Origin: Ceratodon purpureus | Lineage: Eukaryota > Streptophyta > Bryopsida > Pseudoditrichales > Ditrichaceae | Length of the DNA stretch: 64,000 nucleotides | Reading direction: 5' to 3' | Assembly (NCBI GenBank): GCA_014871385.1 | Contig: CM026423.1 | Coordinates: forward strand, 19,147,690 to 19,211,689 | Part shown: positions 32,830 to 46,044 of the stretch, piece by piece | How the letters are laid out: each line of letters opens with the position of its first letter | Numbering within the stretch: the stretch's first letter is position 1 | Made by a program: the position numbers and the translations under genes | The notes under the pieces: generated by a model | Databases searched by the model: none | Seen by the model: only the letters and a program-made list of their open reading frames with translations | Told to the model about the DNA's origin: nothing

Positions 32830-35800
32830 ATGATGATCAAATTCGTGTTTGGCATATTACTTCTACACCTAAGTAGCAGCTCCGTTGCGGCTCAGTCGAA
32901 TTATTCAGCTTATGGTTTCAAAGCTGACCCCTCCGACTGTAAGATGGTTCTTCTGTGAAGCTTCAAGGTTCAATTCTCGTGTTGGTGGATTTGGTATGTG
33001 ATAAATGAGTGATGAAGCGGGGTGGGATGGAGTGAAAGGGTTGTCCCAACGGTGTCATAATTATGGTGATGGAATGTGTGGGTTTTGCCAGTGTATGCAA
33101 TGAAGCAGCTATGGTATGCATGGAACACCACTCCAGAGGTACAGAAGAACTTGGCAGGATGGAACCCACTTGTCGACGAGAGCATGCCACCGTGCGACCC
33201 AGAGAGTCCATGGCGAGGAGTTTTCTGCAACGCAAGATCAAACCCCACAAAAAGTGCGGGTGCAGATACCGTATGGGATCTTGCGATTGATAGCTTGTAA
33301 GAATTCCTGCCACTGATCTCTAAAACCAAATTTTGTGTTCAAGCAATTGTGCTACCGAAAGCCTGAACTAGAAGATTCTGAGGAAGAATTACTCCTTAAT
33401 TTGTGAAAGAATTGATTCTTTACACTTGGCGTGGGTGACAGGAATTTACAAAACGTATCTCTGTCAGGCATTGTTCCTCCGGGAATTGGGAACCTCAGCA
33501 ATCTAGTGACCCTGTGAGTTGAAAAGAGCTTCCTCTGATTAAATCTTCCCCTAAAAATTAGGTCAGGCTTCAGAGAAGCTCTAGATATGCTTGCGGTTTC
33601 TATAATTTGGACAATTATTGGAACTGCACATCTATCAGGGACTGATAATTCGCCTTTGAGTGTTTTGCAGGTCTCTTACAAACAATCCAGAATTAACTGG
33701 TGTCCTTCCTAAGGAAATGGAAAACTTATACAGCTTGTATGATCTGTGAGTATATTGTGCAGGGGTTTTGAATTTCTTACATGAGCTTGCTCTCACTATC
33801 GTTTCACAATGGCCAGCTTGAGGATGGTTGCAATCATTTTATGCAATCCGCTAGGCTGTTTCAACTAATCATTGATGGATTTTTCTTCCAGGGATTTACA
33901 TGGAAATGGCATTACAGGTGGGTTTCCCAACTGGAAACATGATTCATTTGTCTTCCTTCAGAGCATGTAAGACTCCTTGCTGAACATGCATTTCACTTCT
34001 AAGCCTAAAGATTTTACATGAGTTCGATGATCTTTGCAATTGGTGCTTTTCATTTGATTGGGCAATCTTGAGGATCAATCTTTCCTATCCTCTTTTGAAT
34101 TACACTGATGGCATTTCATGTGCAATTATTATACGTTTTTTTACAGAAACCTTGGTGATAACAAAATGACTGGAGGGCTGCCAGCAAACCAAACCAATTC
34201 ATTTCGTGCTATGCAAACACTCAACTTCTCTCATAACTTATTCAGTGGGCCATCATACTTAGATCTTTTCAACTATCTCCAGAAGGCGGTGGCTGTGTAA
34301 GAACTATCGCTCTTGCTTTCGAAATTTGTGTGTTAGTTAACATACATCAACACTGTACTGTACAGTCTTGTGAAGGCTGATTTCTTACAATGTTTCTCCG
34401 TCTTTTTGAAGCATGCAGGGATGTTTCTCACAATGAATTTAGTGGAGCTTTGCCCAACTTCGTCAATTTTACCGCCGATGGAACATTTTATGCCGTAACA
34501 AACCCTTTGTCTTACGCGTGAGTTGGCTTGCATTCTAATCACTGGCATTTACTGAAAGTTGAGAAGATTTGATATAAACGTTGTGCATATCAGACCAGAG
34601 AATTTTCCCCTTTGGATTATTTCATCTTTGCCACTGCAATCGTGATGTCTTGAATTTCAAATGATTTTCAGGGATTTCTCAAGCAACAAAATCAGCGGAC
34701 CGCTTCCAAAGCTGTCTGGACACCAAACGATTCAATTTTTGTAAGTGCATTCTTCTGGGCTCGAATCTTTTGCATCAATTATCTCAACACTGTCAAGGTA
34801 ACGACATGATGAGCAGTCATCACATATTTGATGCAGTCAGTCGATTTGCAAATTGCAGTAATGTAAGTCGAAACCTGCTAACTGGAGAGCTCGATCCGGC
34901 ATTGTTGTCCAACATTCCTTTACTAGCAACGATGGATCTTTCATCGAATCAATTCACCGGCTTCATACCAAATTTGGATACCTTGAAAAGTTTGGGTCAT
35001 CTGTAAGTTGATATTTTCTTCTACTACTCTACAAAATGTTGATGACACGTTTTTGTATCTAGATTTAATTTCTTTATTTGTTTGTGAAGCAGTTGTAAAT
35101 GTTTTCAGTGTTTGCACGTAAGTTGATCAGAGCCTGTGCTGTGCAGAGATCTGAGTTACAATAACTTCAACCCCGAGCCATTCCCCAGTTGGACTACAAA
35201 CCTCGATAGCCTGCAAATTTTGTAAGTAATACAAATTTTGATTTGTATGCCCAGATGCATATTGTGAGTTACCACCCACTCTCTCTTACAATAGCTTCTT
35301 ATAATCAATGTTATTCTTCTTAGATTCGTTACTTCTGTTTACCCTGTGTGCTTCTTCATTATGTGTGCAGAACATTGCGAGGAGTTTCATTGACTGGTGA
35401 TGTCCCTTCGTCCATTTTGGTTCGCTTTCGAAGCTTGCACACTCTGTAAGCAAATTCCGTAGTTACATACTATCCTTCAGTCCTTTGCAGTATACAAATG
35501 ATATCCTTCCGTCGTTTGCAGTATACAGTCATATCCTTCCTTTAAGTTCACCAAATTGATCTGGAAGATATATACTCCTAGGTAGTTAGCATCATGTCTT
35601 GGAAGACCTGCATTATCTTTTGATACTATACTGATCTATACAATTCATATCTATTGCCAGAGCTCTAGATGACAACAACTTGACAGGGACATTGGACATC
35701 GACAGCATGCATGCTGTCCCCAATGGAAGCCGAAGTCTCAAACTGGTATCTCTCACAAACAATAAAATAGAAAATGTTGCTTACACTGGCCGCATCGTCA

Positions 35801-38503
35801 ACCTTTCCATCAAGTTCAAGTGAGTTCACCCATCCGACCAACCTTATAAGTTTAGCTAATTTTATTGACGCAAGCACAGCCTTTGCTCCGAGGAGATTAC
35901 ACTCACGCAGCAAGTCTAGACATTTAATTCATGAAATGGTAACATGGCAGTCTGTTGGGAAATCCATATTGCGACAACTCCACATCCGCAGACAATGATA
36001 TGACACGCTGCGTTTGCCAGCAACAATGTTCAGATACTCGTGAGTATCAATGACTTTATCAATGACTTTTTAGGGTTAATATCGTGCACTTTTGCTACAA
36101 TTCTGATGATTTCTGCAGCGCTGGAAGTTACATTTAACAGTAATTATGATGACTTGAGTGCAAAGCTTTGCTGTAGAAAGTCTAACCGATGCATTTTAAT
36201 TTTCTAATGGCAGCAGGAGCTCCGAGTAACAAGAAGGTCATTATCATTGCAACTGTTACCTGCGCATCTATTTTGGCACTGGTTCTCCTGGTCAGTGGTT
36301 TGCTCTTCTGGCGTGGTAGAAAAGAGAGATACGCACTCATCCTTGGAGCTGAGCAGAGTACGTCAAATTCAAGTCTAGTGCACTCTCTAAAGTTTCAGAC
36401 ATCTTTGCCCAAAAATTCGATTACATGTGAAATCCTGAATCCTTGAGATTGGATTGGTCATACTCATGGATGGGCTTATTCACCATTTTCCCTCTTTGAA
36501 TGCAGAATTTGCTGAGTATGAAGTGAAGCCCACAATATATACCTACAGCGAACTGCAGCTCATCACGAGGTTTTTTAGCATTAAACTTGGACAAGGAGCT
36601 TTCGGTGCTGTTTACAAGGTTAGTGCAACAGCCTTACACAATTACTATTTGCTTGGGGGTTCCGCAGGCAGAGTTTGAAGTGCTTCACCAGCAAGAATCT
36701 TGAAATCTATTATAGATTTGTGAATCAGCTAATTCAGCGCCACAACATTGCAAAACTGCCCAAGCTATGGAAGTAATCGTTCATATTCATGTTTTCTCTA
36801 TGTAGGGAAATTTACCGAATGGGAGTGAAGTGGCTGTGAAGCAATTATTCACAAAGTCCCAACAAAGCCTGGACGACTTCCTGAATGAGATTGTGCTAGT
36901 TGCTGCGGTGAAACACAGAAATCTTGTGAAACTGAAAGGATGTTGCATTCGGAAAGACCAGCGGCTCCTCGTGCACGAGTACGTGGAAAATGGCGACCTG
37001 GAGCAGTTCTTGTTTGGTAATATATTATCTTATATCTCGAACACTTGGACAACATTTTTCTTGGAAATAATTGACATGCTTTTGTTTTGCTATCTGCCAA
37101 GCCATATCTACAATTAGCTCAGTAGTGAGTACATTTCTCACTTGCATTTAAGGAGGTGTATGCAGGGCAGGAGGATGTTGGAAAGAAGGATTGGTCTGTA
37201 CACAAAAACATATGCTACGAAATAGCTGAAGGCATCCATTATTTGCACTTTGCAACTCAGCCAAAAATCATCCATCGGGACATCAAAGCATGCAACATCT
37301 TGTTAGACAAGAATCTGGAACCAAAAATTGCAGATTTCGGCTTGGCTTTGCTATATCCAGATGAAGATACCCACATTATGACAATCCATGTAGCAGGCAC
37401 CAGGTGGGTGCTGCATTAGACTCACTGTTGCCAAATTTTTGTCATCTTTTTGAAATTCTTGTCATTGAAGCTACGGATGAATTAGAGTGTGGTGAGTGAC
37501 ATTGGGCTCTAACGTGGACCTGCTTTGTACAGGGGTTACTTAGCACCAGAATATGCTCATTTGGGACAACTAAGTGAAAAAGTGGACGTCTTCAGCTACG
37601 GCGTTCTGCTTCTTGAGATCGTGAGTAGAAGGAGAAACATGGGACCCAGAACAGCAGACGGCCAATTCTATCTTCCAGCATGGGTGAGTTTGCTCTTATT
37701 TCCAAACTTCATTGCGAGTACCAATGCCTGATTATACATCAGTTAATATCATAAAAAAATTTAAAATTTAAACAAAAATAAAAAAATAAAAAACCTCTGA
37801 TTAACAGAGCTCTAATAAGACATAACAAGGAATATAAGACTACTACGATGCATTTTTGTTTCATTGATCCTAAACCCAAAAGAGTACTATGAAAGAAATC
37901 ATTTGTGCAAACCAAGAGCTCATACACTTGGATCTTGTACTGTACACGAGAATAATTTACGTAGACCAGTATTTTTCATGACAACATGAAGGGTTATGTC
38001 TAGTACTAAATGGGAAGTGATGTTGCCACTAGGCATGGACATTGCACAGTGAAGGAAGAATCAAAGAGCTCATAGCTCCGAATTTGGAGCTTCAACCAAG
38101 AGAAGAGATCGAAGCCATCAGAATCATCAACGTAGCCTTGTTGTGTGTGCACATGTCCGGAGAGAGACGACCTGATATGAAAGATGTGGTAGTCATGTTG
38201 CATGGAGGCATGGACACTGAAGTGGCGAGACTGCTTGAAGAGCATGCGAATGAAAGGTTCCCGTCTTCAAGAGATTCTAGAAGCCATGGTGACGGTGACT
38301 CAAGCTCTGGACTAAATTCCTGGGTAAGCAGAGATGAGTCTCTTGCTCCGAGTGTTTCTACTGCAACATCTGTGGCAGCACACAATTCCCTCACGCCTTT
38401 CAAAGTCGAGAACGGAAAGCCATCGGAGATGTGGGTGGAAGTTGATAAAAGTGCTGACAAATCTGAAAATAATTTAGCTGGAGTCCAGGAAGGAGAAGTA
38501 TGA
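32830..38503 (+). CDS. Leucine-rich repeat receptor-like kinase (LRR-VIII-like), 20 exons
   Basis: A plasma-membrane receptor kinase of about 914 residues. Exons: 32830-32938, 33092-33296, 33442-33513, 33671-33745, 33892-33966, 34147-34296, 34419-34517, 34672-34740, 34859-35002, 35147-35221, 35371-35445, 35661-35819, 35951-36039, 36119-36139, 36214-36357, 36506-36618, 36806-37016, 37166-37403, 37533-37683, 38033-38503. Phases join without a stop. A signal peptide (about 1-22) precedes an N-terminal cap with a [14 protein letters not shown] motif. LRRs follow, mostly one per exon, with every LRR intron in the same phase. A cysteine cluster comes next (LLGNPYC, then CVCQQQC), and a membrane helix near residues 480-503. 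The kinase has [12 protein letters not shown] (about 548), [13 protein letters not shown] (about 664, RD type), DFGLA (about 684) and APEYAHLG, so it looks catalytically competent. The LRR layout recalls the HPCA1/LRR-VIII group; ligand unknown. The 21 bp exon is the least certain. Confidence 0.92.
35471..35543. repeat. Intronic tandem repeat, about 30 bp unit, 2.4 copies
   Basis: Units starting TATCCTTC at 35471, 35502 and 35532 contain TTTGCAGTATACA. It lies in the receptor-kinase intron 35446-35660 and repeats acceptor-like TTTGCAG sequences. Confidence 0.75.
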
Positions 38504-39276
38504 TAATATTTTCATTGGAAAAAAGCTATAGAACCTTGAATCATTCTGAACCTTGAACATGGAGGCAGAAAATCCAACCATAGATGTACCATTAATGCAT
38601 CCACATGCTTAGAGCTGCAACGATTGGCTCACACATTACACTTCGCTCTTCATTACTGGTGGAATTTGGGCCATGGCAGATCAAGCCACTCTGCATTATT
38701 ATATCTAGTGACTTTAAAGGATTAAGCTTCAGTATTGTAAATCAAGATAATTACAAGTTACAAATGTCATACATTTATAATATAGGACGTTCACAAATTT
38801 TCTTAGGCTCTCATATTAACCATGCCATGATTCACCAAACCATATCTTCCCCAAAGACAATCGCTACAATTTTTAGAAAATTACATAGTCGTTCACGTTC
38901 ATTCATTCATTCAAATAACTTGGCCAACAGAGAAAGTACACATTCTAGAAGTGACCAATCCGGAGTTTCATTTCCTCCCATAGTCATTAGTAGATTTACA
39001 GTTAACATGATAATTTGAGTCAACTCAGTGACACATGTGAAATTTGACAGATCAAAATAAGACTAATGAGCTCATTGAAGCAGAGATCACGTGTCATGGA
39101 TGAACTCAATTTCCTTTCGTTGCAAGATCTTGGTTAAAAAGATGAGCAATATTTGGGAGAAGACAAGGTGTTCGCCAGATTGATTCATTCGGCCTACCTA
39201 AACACTAATTAAGGAGAAAAGAATCGGATTCTGTAAACATGAAAGGAATAAAACAGAATTGGAAAATTGAGTGTTA
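38504..39276. other. Convergent intergenic region between receptor kinase and L19
   Basis: Holds the two 3' ends facing each other. The short frame at 38605-39018 has no recognisable family or exon structure. No gene is supported. Confidence 0.5.
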
Positions 39277-40966
39277 TCAGCAGGAAGACAACCGGGCAAT
39301 CTTGTCCCGCAAGTAGAAGAGCTTCGCCCTGCGCACCTTCCTCTTGTCTACCACCTTGATTTCCTTAATGTTGGGTGAGTATCTGCATAAGGGCAGTACA
39401 TGCAATCGAGCTCAGAATGATATCATCCTGTTAAGAATTAATAGGAAAAAAAAGGAGTAAATATCGAAGTGGAAAAGCAGTAACCAGGTGAGATCCAGGA
39501 ACTTACAGAGGAAAAACCATCTCAACTCCTACTCCAGCAATAACCCTTCGAATTCTGAAGGTGGTGTTGATGCCTGCATTGCGACGAGAGATGACAATAC
39601 CTCTCAGCATGGACACCCTGCGCTTGTTCTCAGGCACTTCCTGCAAATGAGGGGAAGAGAGAGTTATACAAATGGGACTTATGGGACGGCAATTGGAATT
39701 AGAGTGGGTCTTGACTAACAAAACAGACCACCAGATGAAGAATCCGCAGAATATGTCAGTTGCTAGAAAATTGATCTACAACGGAAAGGAACACGACATA
39801 AGAGATCCCATGAAAAGACAACTTACAACTCTGAGCTGAATAACATCTCCTGGTCGGATATCAGGAATGTCCTTCTCCTTGTTTGCAGTCTCCACGGCTT
39901 CCTTGTCAAGAATCTGGGCAAATGCAATTCGAACCAGTTTAATTTCGTGTTCACGATCCGAGAAACTAGTTGTGGGCCTTCATTACAGACTAGGACTGGA
40001 TTTACAAATTTCTAAGAAACAGCGACTTCGAAAGGTGAACTAGAGATTAACCCGGGAGTGTCAGCATGCACAGCCGAGGTTGCCCATTTTCATTTCAAAC
40101 CCTAAATCCTGTGACCACTGCGACCCCTCTCTCTCTCTTTCTCTCTCTCTCTGCTCCCTCTCAGAAACTCTCTGCTCTCAGAATGGGAGTCAAGCAACAT
40201 TGCCCTACCTACTACATTGTGGGATTTTCCTATGAGCATGGGGATGGGTTCCATTATTCCCGGATTATGGCCAATTGAACTGAAACCGTCCGTTGTAAAC
40301 CATGGAAACATTTCTAAATCCTGCTGCAAAGTGTCGCCCTACTAACCTCCATAATGTGCTTCACACGCTTTGTGAGCTTCTTCGTTTTCAGCGTGGGTGG
40401 AGGAGCATCATCAGTGGTTTCCGGGATGGTGGGTTCCGTAATGATTTCAGCTTCAGCCTGGGTTTCTGGAGTGGTCGCCACAGCCTGAGAGAAAACGCTG
40501 AATCGTCCCCTACCACCGGTCAACATGGGCCTGGGTAGGGCCGCAAGCTGCAACACACATGGAAACCCTAATTTCATTAGTCCACTCCATAACACCATCG
40601 TGCTCAATTTTCTACAAACCTCCCTGCTCCAACAACATCATGATCGCACATACCGCACAAGAATAAAACAATCGTAATTCCCCCTACCCCAAAATTAACA
40701 CGCTACATGCATTTTGCAGCACACACCATGCCAAAACTACACTCATCAATGCAAACCTCGCCTCACACACTCCACACAACCTAACCACCTATCCAGAAAT
40801 GTAAAATTCCTCAGACACTCACCTGGAATGACGCATGAAGCGGCTCATATGCCTGCCTAAACCACGGCTTCGCAGCAGGGGCGAACGAAGGCGAAGACAG
40901 CCCAATAACCTTCAAATTCCTTGGCGCAGCCAACACTCTCGTAGTCCTAAGAGACAAAGAGGCCAT
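39277..40966 (-). CDS. RPL19: Plastid 50S ribosomal protein L19, nuclear-encoded, 5 exons
   Basis: A bacterial-type L19 of the chloroplast large ribosomal subunit. Exons on the minus strand in order: 40966-40823, 40547-40347, 39913-39827, 39640-39507, 39382-39277, giving about 223 residues. The first 48 residues start [17 protein letters not shown] and look like a transit peptide; residues 49-115 are a low-complexity, threonine/proline/glutamate-rich linker ending [11 protein letters not shown]. The L19 domain starts near 116: [42 protein letters not shown], then [16 protein letters not shown], and ends [20 protein letters not shown] plus [10 protein letters not shown]. This order and length are normal for the family. 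All splice junctions preserve frame. It is transcribed convergently to the receptor kinase. Confidence 0.95.
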
Positions 40967-43079
40967 CTACACCCCATAACCAATATCAGAACACCAAACC
41001 TCCCAATTAACCCACTTCACATGTTCACGCTAAACCCCCTTCAAATGCAAACCCTCTTCAAATGCAAACCCTCTTCAAATGCAAACCCTCTTCAGATGCA
41101 AACCCTCTTCAAATGTAAACCCACTTCATGTGTAAACCACCTTCAAATGCAAACCCCTTTCAAATGTGAACCACTTCATCTGTAAACCTCCACATGCGAA
41201 CTACCATCACACGCCATCACCTCCGCCCAAACACAAAACCCCCATCACATAAACCCTTCCTCTAAACCTGCCCATTTGCATCTACACCCTAAACAGCTGC
41301 TTTCTCCTCCATTGTTGCGAGATTTTGAGAATGGTTTTATTGGTTGGAGTGGGGGCTACCTGGCGGATGCAGCTGGACGCCATCCTGCCGCTTCCTGGAG
41401 GATCCACAGAAGAGCAAAATTCCTTCAATTCTGTGCAATGCTCGGAGAAACAGAGAGGCTCGAGAAGAGCGACGCAAGACGAGTATAACCCTTGTTTTGA
41501 GCTCTCTGCGCCGTTGGATTGGGAATCGGATGGTGGTGATGGCTCCGGTGTCGTGTCTGCTATCTCCTCCTCGTGGAAGGGAGTCGTGATCGCCGTCCAG
41601 ATTGGTGGAGATCTACGGTGGGAGGGAGGTTGGTGTGCGCCGTTGGATGGGCCTGGATCTGACGGGTGTCGGGGTTTTGTGAGGATCGATGAGCTTTGTG
41701 TGGCCCTTCATTTTCATTTCAGGGTTTAAGACAGGGTTTAGGACAATAGGGTGTTGGAGGTTGGATGACCTATAACCATCAACTTGAGCTTCTTGACCTA
41801 TTTAAAGCGTTTGTATATATGGTAAGAACTTTTTTTTATGAATTCAAAATAGGATTTCATGAATATTGCAAGTGTTGCGATCATTTATTTCATTATATTC
41901 AAATTGCTACAAATTTTCAGAGTGAATAGTAAATTGTGACCCATTTCTTGACGTGCAAAACTCCTTATTTCCATAATAAGTGGTGCTAATTACCACTTGT
42001 CAAAGCATCCGTAATTGTAAGCAAGCGGGCGGGTCAAAAAATTGAGAGCCTTTAAAATTGAAAACTAGAATCTAGTCAAAACCAGAAATTGACATGTCCA
42101 CTAACCCAAAACTACTACGCCCATGACTTCATGTGGACTAGGTCCTTCCCACGAAGCACCCTTCCAAAATTCCATAGCCATGACCGGCCAATATCCATGC
42201 ACGTTCTCCTTGCAACCAACTCCTATCTAGCCAAGCTCATACTCCAATGAGGTCTCGTGCATGCCCATTTCTGCTCTCGCCTGATCTAGATCGGCCTTTG
42301 TATTCTCACTTGTGGTCAAGTGTCGCAACGGCTCCTTCACAGGTTGCCTTGCATATTAAATTCTTTGCTGAAATTTACTCTGGTTGTGGACGTCTTGGGT
42401 GTTGAGGGGTTGTTGACAATAGAGAAATGAGTGGATATAGGCTGTGGTAGGCGTCATAGAATGCAAACAAATGTCAAATTGTGAGAGGGGAGGGAAAGTG
42501 GAAGAAGATGGGAAGAAGTGCGGATGTTATTGTGGTGGAAGTTGAGGAGATTGCGTAAAGGGAAGACCAAGGGGAGGCGGGATGTACGTAGAGAAGTGAA
42601 AGACGCATATGCGTGATTTACTTGCGCCGCAAACAAGGCTCTCTACTCCTCCGGCCCCTCGGGAATCTAGTGGTCGTTGGCAATTTTTGAGGCCATTGAC
42701 GTGCAAGGAGGTGACAATTTTCCTTTCATGCAGCCTTGGGCGCCTTCTCCAAGGTTGTCGCATATGCTCGCAAGACCTTAGCTTGTGCACCTACCTTCTT
42801 CTTGGCATATTTATGTGCCCTCACGACGACCTTCTTTCCGTTAATGTCTGAATCAATTCGGTTGGCATACACAAAGAAATGCTTAGTTACAATGTTTGCT
42901 TCCTAGCCAAGTCCGCTTTAATCTTACACTCCAACACATGCACAGCTGCGCTAAAGTGCCACCTCTCTTCAATCCCTCCTTTATCAATGTTGGCCTCCAT
43001 TTATTCTTCTTCTCCTAGCTAACCTTCCTCAGCTAATTGCTTCTGTAGTTACTAGATCTACCTCCCCACCTCAGCCTTT
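40967..43079. other. L19 upstream region and intergenic DNA
   Basis: Contains the L19 promoter, a minisatellite at 41036-41190 and GC-rich sequence at 41320-41730, where three overlapping plus-strand frames exist without family resemblance. The rest is non-coding as far as I can see; 42440-43079 may be the 3' part of the degenerate transposon that includes the next entry. Confidence 0.45.
41036..41190. repeat. 17 bp minisatellite upstream of L19
   Basis: The unit CTTCAAATGCAAACCCT repeats about four times nearly perfectly (41038-41105) and then decays into variants such as CTTCATGTGTAAACCA for another 80 bp. It lies 70-220 bp upstream of the L19 start codon. Confidence 0.85.
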
Positions 43080-43600
43080 CCTTCTGATAGTGCCATTGCC
43101 TCTTTCCAGGTTTCAGGAGGAGCAAGAAAGTGATCCACACCTTGATGGTGATTTGGGTATATTCGTGCATCTCTAACCCACTCTTGATGTAGGCCAATTT
43201 TGTTAGAGCTTTCCAAAATGAAAGTGAGACTCATTGAACTAGTATCTCCTTGTTCGCAAGTTGGTTTATATTTTGGGATATCTAGAAGTTGCAATATTCT
43301 TTGAAGAATTGTTTAAAGGGTTTAAAGCACAAAATGTCAAGCGGCTACAACACATGCGAGGTATGTGATGGCAAGTTTAGTAGGTCCAGCCCTATGCCGC
43401 GTATTGCTTGTCCAACATCTAGAGTTACATGGTTACTGTGATCGTCGAGGATAAGGAGATGACATTGCTAAGGTGAGATGTCAATTGTTCCTTCATAAAT
43501 GCAATATAACAAGAGATCTAAGCTAAAGGAAGGTACATCGTCATCCAAGCTTTGTGTTGCATGTCCATGCCACCCTCGTTCTTGCCTGTGACACCGTCAT
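43080..43600 (-). pseudogene. DDE_1 (pogo/Tigger-type) transposase remnant
   Basis: Translated on the minus strand from 43461 downward, the sequence gives HLLILDDHSNHVTLDV, then LPSHTSHVL-stop-PLDI and FKPFKQF. This is the DDE_1 block around the second catalytic aspartate and the HTSHVLQPLD motif, with the expected glutamine codon changed to TAG. Another stop follows within 20 codons. Further C-terminal fragments (WKALTK, IKSG near 43190-43210) are recognisable, and an upstream MQHKAWMT fragment lies at 43563-43540. Several stops and frame changes make it clearly dead. The N-terminal DNA-binding domain and terminal repeats were not found. The family is a cut-and-paste transposase of the Tc1/mariner-pogo group. 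Confidence 0.7.
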
Positions 43601-45107
43601 TGCTATGAGTACTTAACCACATTGCTTTATGCTAATTTTTATTTTATTTTTATTTTAGAGAAATGAGACTTGCAAATTACCTCCCTAGGTACCTAGCTCA
43701 TTGTAGAACAAAGATGGATAATTGTACAAGTTGTTGTACAAAGATTGTACATTCTTTGCACAAAGGACTTGTATGCGTGCACTTTCTAATGGTCGTGCTA
43801 TACATGAGTAAATTCATGATGTTGAGGTCATAACCACCGCATCTACTCGCCACTAAGAATACCATCTTTGAATGGTATAGCTCTAGATTTTTTGATTTTG
43901 TAAACCTTCTTCTTCAAGGCAGATAGAAATAGCCCATAGCCACCGTCACACATTGTAATGAGGTACTATATGAGTTGTGCATCGTCCTCCTCTTTCAAAA
44001 TTGCTTTCACTCTATGCTTTTGAGGTCTTGTCCTATCGTAATACGAATCACGTATGCTTATGTATGGTATGTGATTCTCTATGGCCGCCTTCTTTATGAT
44101 CTTCCCTTCATCTACTACTTCCAATGTTTGTTACAATTGCTCAATGCTCCGATTCCTATTCTTCTTCACTCTTTGTTGCCTTGCTTATGCCTGACAAATT
44201 GACAATGTTGTGCTTATAGGTTTGAGAGGGGGTGGAGTCTTAAGCCACCAAGTGATTGGGATGTAAAGACACTAACACTGAGTAAGGTGGCGAAAGTTTT
44301 ACTCAGTTGCCACAGGCTACCTTTGCAATACTTATTTCTACACCGAGTTTATCTACATGCGTCCACTACCTGTGATTCTTCCTCTGGATATGAAGGCTCA
44401 ACCTCTAGCCTAGGTGGACTATTAAGGCCAAAGTTGCGCCACCATCCCTTACAACATCGCCCACTAGCCCGGTGCTTCCACTATTTCCAAGAAATTTCTA
44501 TGCCTTTATATCGTCTACAGGCCCCCTTTAGCTGTTTGAACTCCAGGATTTAACACGTTGTGCCAACTCTACTTCATTGTAGTCCACGTAATGGACCTCC
44601 CTGTGCTGCCCTTCATCGCCATTGCTAGAGTATTTGTTGTCACTTGAAAATTGTTCATCCTTTGCTAAATCATTCCTCCCCTCGTCCTCACTTTACTGAA
44701 ATTCATGCTACTAATTGAAGTCAACATCAATATTTTTGGTTTACTTTCTAGTCAATCACTATGTTGGGTTGGCTCACATACGCATAGCGTGCTCACTCAC
44801 TCAGGTTGCTGCTCCCTCGCTCACTAACTTCCATAGTGACCGTCTCTCACGGCTTGTAGTTCTCATGCAATTTTTAAAGGCACTCAAACAAATCCAGGTG
44901 CCCACCGCCACATTCAGTTACTTTTAGTGCACTATAGAAAGCTCCTTGAAAAATTAGATTGCAAGAATGATGTGTAGTTGAAGTTGAAGCTTGAACTCAA
45001 TAATTCTATTGTGGCTGCAATTTCTGTGAACTCGCGTATGCATTTTGAACTGGCAGAGCCATAAATACTATTATGAGTATTGCCCATTTATGCTAATCAA
45101 GTGAGAT
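43601..45107. other. Intergenic DNA, possibly decayed transposon sequence
   Basis: Moderate GC with many short broken frames and repeated TGTACA motifs (43716-43752). It may include the decayed N-terminal part of the DDE_1 transposon, but I cannot show it. No intact gene. Confidence 0.4.
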
Positions 45108-46044
45108 TTAACCCCTAAAGGTTCAAGCCGTTTTTGGACCTCCAAAACCAAAAACTGTGATTTTTGACAACCTTGTAGAAGTTGAAGTATGATTCTTAAC
45201 TTTTTGATTTTTTGATACATCCAATCGTAAGATCTTAAACCTAACTACCTGCACTAATACCATGTCAAATTTCAACGATAAGATCTTTACCATTTGTGAG
45301 ATTATAACGTTCAAAATTTACTGTTTTTTTTTTTGGCTTTGAGCGAAAGCGGCATACTCTAAATGGTGCCAAGGGAGACTTGATTATTGTTACCTCAAAC
45401 ATTTTGCTCATATTTTTTTCCATGTAGGTAACTAATTTGAGCACCTCCATGCAAAATTTTAGAGTCTCATTACACTTTTTTGGCCTCCATGCAAATTATT
45501 TTCCACAAGAAGGTACAAAAACCACAATATGGTAAAACTTAAATGACGTGAAATGCTTTTGGTTTTTCTAAAAAGTGAACGGTTAAAAGTTACGTCCATG
45601 AGTTTTTGAATTATTGGGAAAAAAAAAACTGAAAAATTCCTAAATCTCAAATTTTGACAAATTTTGAAAGAAAAAATTGTAAAATTACCAAAAACTGTGA
45701 AGGTTGTTTCTGTTATTTTTGGAGGCTGCCCTTGTAAAATTGGTAAGCTTTTTGACTTAGGCCACTTTGGATTTTGAATAGTGAATTGGTTATAAACACA
45801 TTTCAAAAAAAAAAAATCTAAAAATACCTAATTTTAAACTGCCCGTTTTGGACTTGAAACCTAAAATTTCTAGATGAAGGTTTTAAAAGTGAAATTTGGC
45901 TTCGAAAATTTTACCACATACACTTTGCCGTATAAAGAGCATCTAGTAAAATTCTTAGGCAAAAATATTACTTTTAACCCCTTCATCTAGGCTGCCCGAA
46001 ACAGCCGAGAGCCATTTTGGATTTCCAGAACCTTTAGGGGTTAA
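45108..46044 (-). mobile_element. TTAA-flanked MITE, 937 bp (copy 3, inverted)
   Basis: Same ends as copy 1 (TTAACCCCTAAAGGTTC and its complement), in the opposite orientation. Line-by-line comparison with 21546-22479 shows near identity over long stretches, so these two copies are recent relatives. No transposase is encoded. Confidence 0.8.

Noticed and set aside
41325-41729. 134-residue plus-strand frame upstream of L19
   Set aside because: Three overlapping frames of similar length exist in the same GC-rich stretch; none resembles a protein family or has a splice context.
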